Virus record (IMG/VR): IMGVR_UViG_3300027741_000022 | Location: 123,645-187,644 of that record | DNA: 64,000 bases | From: a virus | Reading direction: 5' to 3' (one strand) | In this document: positions 61,651-64,000 of the stretch, piece after piece | Layout of the letters: every line of letters starts with the position of its first letter | How positions within the stretch are numbered: the stretch's first letter is position 1 | Notes under the pieces: generated by a model | Seen by the model: only the letters and a program-made list of their open reading frames with translations | What the model was told of the DNA's origin: nothing | Database searches by the model: none | Translations under genes and position numbers: made by a program

Positions 61651-62766
61651 AAAACTGTATTTGTATGGTAAAAAGAAAACTATAAGCTGTTTCTGTATAA
61701 TATCCCCTGGGGGTAATATTATAAAATTGCCCCAGAAACTAGATCTGTACAGTAAAGAAAAAAGAAAAAATGCCATTCTTTATAATATCCCGGGGGTAAT
61801 ATATAAAAGTTTTGATGCGAAATTGAGATTTGTACAGTAAAGAAAAAAGAATAAGTGTGTCTGATCCATAATATAATATAAAGTTTTGATGCGAAATTGA
61901 GATTTGTACAGTAAAGAAAAAACTAGAAGTGTGTTTTTATCTCTAATAGTCAACCAACTTGCCTGTTGTTCAAAACTTTGTGATCAAAACTGTTTCTGTA
62001 ACATAAAGAAAAAGATGAATGTTTGTCCTGATCCATAATATAATATAAAGTTCTGATGCGAAATTGAGATTTGTACAGTAAAGAAAAAAGAAAAAATGCC
62101 ATTCTTTATATATTACCCCCGGGGATATAATAAAAATTCAGAAGAAAAACTGTATCTATACGGTAAAGAGAAAAGAATAGTTTGAAAAGTTTTAAAAGCT
62201 CCGGATCTTATTTTAAAGATTTCCAAAGAAAACTAGATTTGTACGATAAAGAGAAAACAAGAAACTTGTTCCGGCTTTGTAGGTTAAAAGTTTTAAACGT
62301 TTTAAAACCGGAAACTAGATCTGTACCATAAAGAAAAAACAAGAAACACTTTTTCCAGATTATCTCCGGATAAAAATAATTTTATATGAAGGCGAAAACT
62401 GTATTTGTACAATAAAGATAAAAAAACATCCCAATATTTCTTGGGTTGTTCCCTGATTTATTTGGGGCTGCAGGTATAGGCGATCTGTGAAAACTGTATC
62501 TGTACGATAAAAAATAAAAATACGATTCGTTCTTCTATTCCCCTGGGGTTATATTATAAAACTGCTCGCGAAACTAGATCTGTACCATAAAGAAAAAAAC
62601 AGAAAATAAAATATATTCTCCGCCCGTAAAAATTTTATTTTATTCTAGCGGGAAACTAGATCTGTACGGTAAAGAAAAAGAAAAAAACGAATTATTTATT
62701 TTTACCCCCAGGGGGTAAAAATAAATATACGATCACGAAACTAGATCTGTACCATAAAGAAAAAGA
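61651..62766. repeat. Array of fourteen 28-30 bp boxes at about 84 bp spacing with variable hairpins between
   Basis: Box consensus GAAACTRGATYTGTACNRTA followed by AAGAAAAA. Copies start near 61651, 61735, 61819, 61893, 61985, 62060, 62145, 62228, 62311, 62394, 62489, 62570, 62652 and 62737; spacings are 74-95, mostly 81-85. Between boxes lie different AT-rich hairpins with GC cores, such as TTTTTACCCCC/GGGGGTAAAAA near 62700. No protein gene fits. The array ends 10 bases before a class B GGTACGCT element. Likely origin, assembly or transcription-control site, or tandem small RNAs. Confidence 0.8.
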
Positions 62767-62775
62767 AATTACGAA

Positions 62776-62791
62776 CTGTTCGTGGTACGCT
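62776..62791 (+). promoter_or_regulatory. GGTACGCT element, class B (copy after the array)
   Basis: CTGTTCGTGGTACGCT followed by ATGCTGCTGTGGGAG; 42 bases before ATG 62834. Confidence 0.75.
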
Positions 62792-62833
62792 ATGCTGCTG
62801 TGGGAGAAACAAATAAGAGTAAGGAGCACCCAG

Positions 62834-63052
62834 ATGGCTACTGTGATTGTTGGCGATAACATTCAAAGGGCTCGTTTGCTGGTTATCAAATCGGGTCTTA
62901 AACTGGAAGCAGTTGGCATGAAGTGCAGGATTAGTGCTGCTCCAATTGCCAGAACGATTCTTGCTAAGGCTGGTGTGTTAAAGCCTGCTCGTAATAAGCA
63001 GCGACTTCTTGAACAGTTTACCGATTATCTTAACAATGGGGGATTGGACTAA
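62834..63052 (+). CDS. Small, possibly DNA-binding protein
   Basis: 72 residues from ATG 62834 with AAGGAG 9-14 bases before. MATVIVGDNIQRARLLVIKS then LEAVGMKCRISAAPIARTIL suggests a short helix-turn-helix. Its position right after a class B element parallels the three HTH genes at 31-35 kb, but it lacks the EAN tail. One-base overlap with the next gene. Confidence 0.65.
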   Translation: MATVIVGDNIQRARLLVIKSGLKLEAVGMKCRISAAPIARTILAKAGVLKPARNKQRLLEQFTDYLNNGGLD

Positions 63053-63357
63053 TGAAACTTTCATTTAGTGCTTATTGTGGAATGAGTTACGATATTAGTG
63101 GTGATGATAGGGCGGCTGCTGCAAGGTTTATTAAGGCTCGTCGTAAAAATGGGCAACGTGTTGTCAAGCTGCGGGCGAATCGTTGGGAATGTCAAGAACC
63201 TGAAAACTGCTCTATGATTCCTGACACTGCTGGTATATTGTGTCTTGACGATGAAGATGATTTCGAGGATGATGACGATGATGATTATTTGGATGAAGCT
63301 GAATACTGGCAAAATGAAAATGAGGATATGAGAGATGACGGCGATGAAGAAGAATAA
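63052..63357 (+). CDS. Protein with basic body and very acidic tail
   Basis: 101 residues. Basic first part (DRAAAARFIKARRKNGQRVVKLRAN), then 40 residues mostly Asp/Glu (LDDEDDFEDDDDDDYLDEAE). The opposite charges could fold back or contact nucleic acid and protein. Not recognised. Confidence 0.65.
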   Translation: MKLSFSAYCGMSYDISGDDRAAAARFIKARRKNGQRVVKLRANRWECQEPENCSMIPDTAGILCLDDEDDFEDDDDDDYLDEAEYWQNENEDMRDDGDEEE

Positions 63358-63490
63358 ATTGCTACGATCATTAAAAAAGAAACTTGACAAAATATGCAAA
63401 ATTGAAGAAATTACGCCGGAACGCTTCAGTCAATTTGTGGAAGTTCTAGCCGAATTTAAAAACTTATTAAGGAACTCACATGACAACTGA
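63344..63490 (+). CDS. Small basic helical protein with NKLLRSL motif
   Basis: 48 residues (MKKNKLLRSLKKKLDKICKIEEITPER...). The N-terminus is like the LLxSF motif with Leu for Phe. Overlaps neighbours by 14 and 11 bases. Unknown. Confidence 0.6.
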   Translation: MKKNKLLRSLKKKLDKICKIEEITPERFSQFVEVLAEFKNLLRNSHDN

Positions 63491-63791
63491 ATTACTCGCT
63501 ACATTTGAAGATGTTCAAAACATTATTGTTGTTGGACGGCGTTGGTTTGAAAAGACTAATGGCAACACTTACCATAGTGCTGAAATCTATGTGAACGGGC
63601 GTATGGTTCATAAGATTGGATTTACTTATGGCTATGGAGCGCAGTATGAATGGAACGCTTTTGAATGGCTTATGAAGAACGGTTATATCAAGACTCTTCC
63701 TTATAGATGTTGCCCTAGCACTTACTGTAGGCATCACGGTATTGTTTGGAACACAACCGTAACTGATGTTAAGAGAAAGAAGGATCTATGA
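63480..63791 (+). CDS. Small protein with N-terminal TELLATFED motif
   Basis: 103 residues. After MTTELLATFEDVQN comes a conserved-looking domain: GRRWFEKTNGNTYHSAEIYV, GFTYGYGAQYEWNAFEWL and CPSTYCRHHGIVW. The RRWFxxxxGNTYHS/YGYGxxY pattern is frequent in phage hypothetical proteins. The C-x4-C-x-H-H may bind metal. The motif appears appended to this conserved domain. Confidence 0.75.
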   Translation: MTTELLATFEDVQNIIVVGRRWFEKTNGNTYHSAEIYVNGRMVHKIGFTYGYGAQYEWNAFEWLMKNGYIKTLPYRCCPSTYCRHHGIVWNTTVTDVKRKKDL

Positions 63792-63967
63792 ATTATTACA
63801 TCGAGAAGCATGATATGGGTAATATTCTGGATGCACTCGAAACATATATTGAGATGTGTGAGAAACAAATTGAGACAAATGCAGGAGGGCGATGCTTACT
63901 TCAGGATATTCTGGGGAATAGCAAAAATCTTAGAGGGCGATTGCTAAAGGAACTCAAAAATGAATGA
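63788..63967 (+). CDS. Small hypothetical protein
   Basis: 59 residues (MNYYIEKHDMGNILDALETYIEM...), helical, ATGA overlap with the previous gene and eight-base overlap with the next. Unrecognised. Confidence 0.65.
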   Translation: MNYYIEKHDMGNILDALETYIEMCEKQIETNAGGRCLLQDILGNSKNLRGRLLKELKNE

Positions 63968-64000
63968 CTTTGATTACAATGCTGATTACTTCTACTACTA
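63960..64000 (+). CDS. Partial gene running off the window
   Basis: ATG at 63960, reading MNDFDYNADYFYY to the end. Overlap with the preceding stop supports a real start. Too short to classify. Confidence 0.5.
   Translation, partial: MNDFDYNADYFYY

Noticed and set aside
61546-61776. A 76-codon minus-strand frame across the 42-48 bp repeats
   Set aside because: It contains translated copies of the repeat (SRLGHVRHN) and is explained by the DNA repeat.
61651-62766. CRISPR array (repeats of about 29 bases with spacers)
   Set aside because: The boxes are degenerate, spacers are about 55 bases, mostly self-complementary and similar to each other in design, and no cas genes or leader are present.
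1-64000. Recoded stop codons (alternative genetic code)
   Set aside because: TAA, TAG and TGA all end genes cleanly, overlaps are short, and the only tRNAs seen (CAU and Arg UCU) are not suppressors.
1-64000. Prophage or chromosomal island
   Set aside because: No integrase, attachment repeats, or host housekeeping genes are visible; dense small phage-like genes run through both ends of the window. This cannot be settled without flanking sequence.

Overview
The window reads as part of the genome of a large tailed bacteriophage. It is AT-rich and packed with about 120 mostly tiny, unrecognised genes that often overlap by 1-20 bases. It has a virus-type tRNA interrupted by a group I intron next to an HNH endonuclease, a phage-style GroES co-chaperonin, T4-like TATAAATA elements in front of late genes, and a series of proteins whose N-termini look like T4 capsid-targeting sequences. 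No terminase, capsid, tail-tube or polymerase gene lies in the window, so the phage assignment is inference from context. The host is unknown; one secreted-type protein carries an N-terminal FEQLENK-ALS signature reminiscent of planctomycete secreted proteins.

Region 1 (1-24.3 kb): a + strand run of small accessory genes with Shine-Dalgarno sites. Recognisable products are a TilS-like tRNA(Ile)-lysidine synthetase, an acyl carrier protein, a SAM methyltransferase, a DUF4314-like protein and several small zinc-binding proteins. Many end or begin with a shared short motif, (N/K)KLL(E/D)SF(D/E). The run is punctuated by a 16-20 bp element ending GGTACGCT, placed 30-90 bp before selected genes.

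Region 2 (24.3-27.6 kb): a CAU-anticodon tRNA split by a group I intron, tRNA-Arg(UCU), an HNH endonuclease gene running into that tRNA, and three late-looking proteins.

Region 3 (27.6-36.6 kb): more small genes, a PcfJ-like protein, three helix-turn-helix genes each with its own GGTACGCT element and terminator, a GroES-like co-chaperonin and a P-loop ATPase.

Region 4 (36.6-61.4 kb): late/virion-type genes on both strands. Two giant proteins combine five fibronectin type III domains with a leishmanolysin-like metallopeptidase. Seven long proteins carry CTS-like leaders (M-N-F-Y-x-x-Y-x-L-(I/L)-N-E) and cysteine-centred PcfJ-like motifs. Nine gene copies share the leader MEEEIIYSNIQAK followed by unrelated, usually Cys-rich tails. 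Many of these genes lack a Shine-Dalgarno site and have an AT-rich late-promoter-like box only a few bases before ATG, suggesting leaderless messages.

Region 5 (61.5-62.8 kb): a gene-free array of three 42-48 bp repeats and then fourteen 28-30 bp boxes spaced about 84 bp apart, mostly separated by different hairpins. It leads to a GGTACGCT element and a new run of small early genes that continues past the window end.
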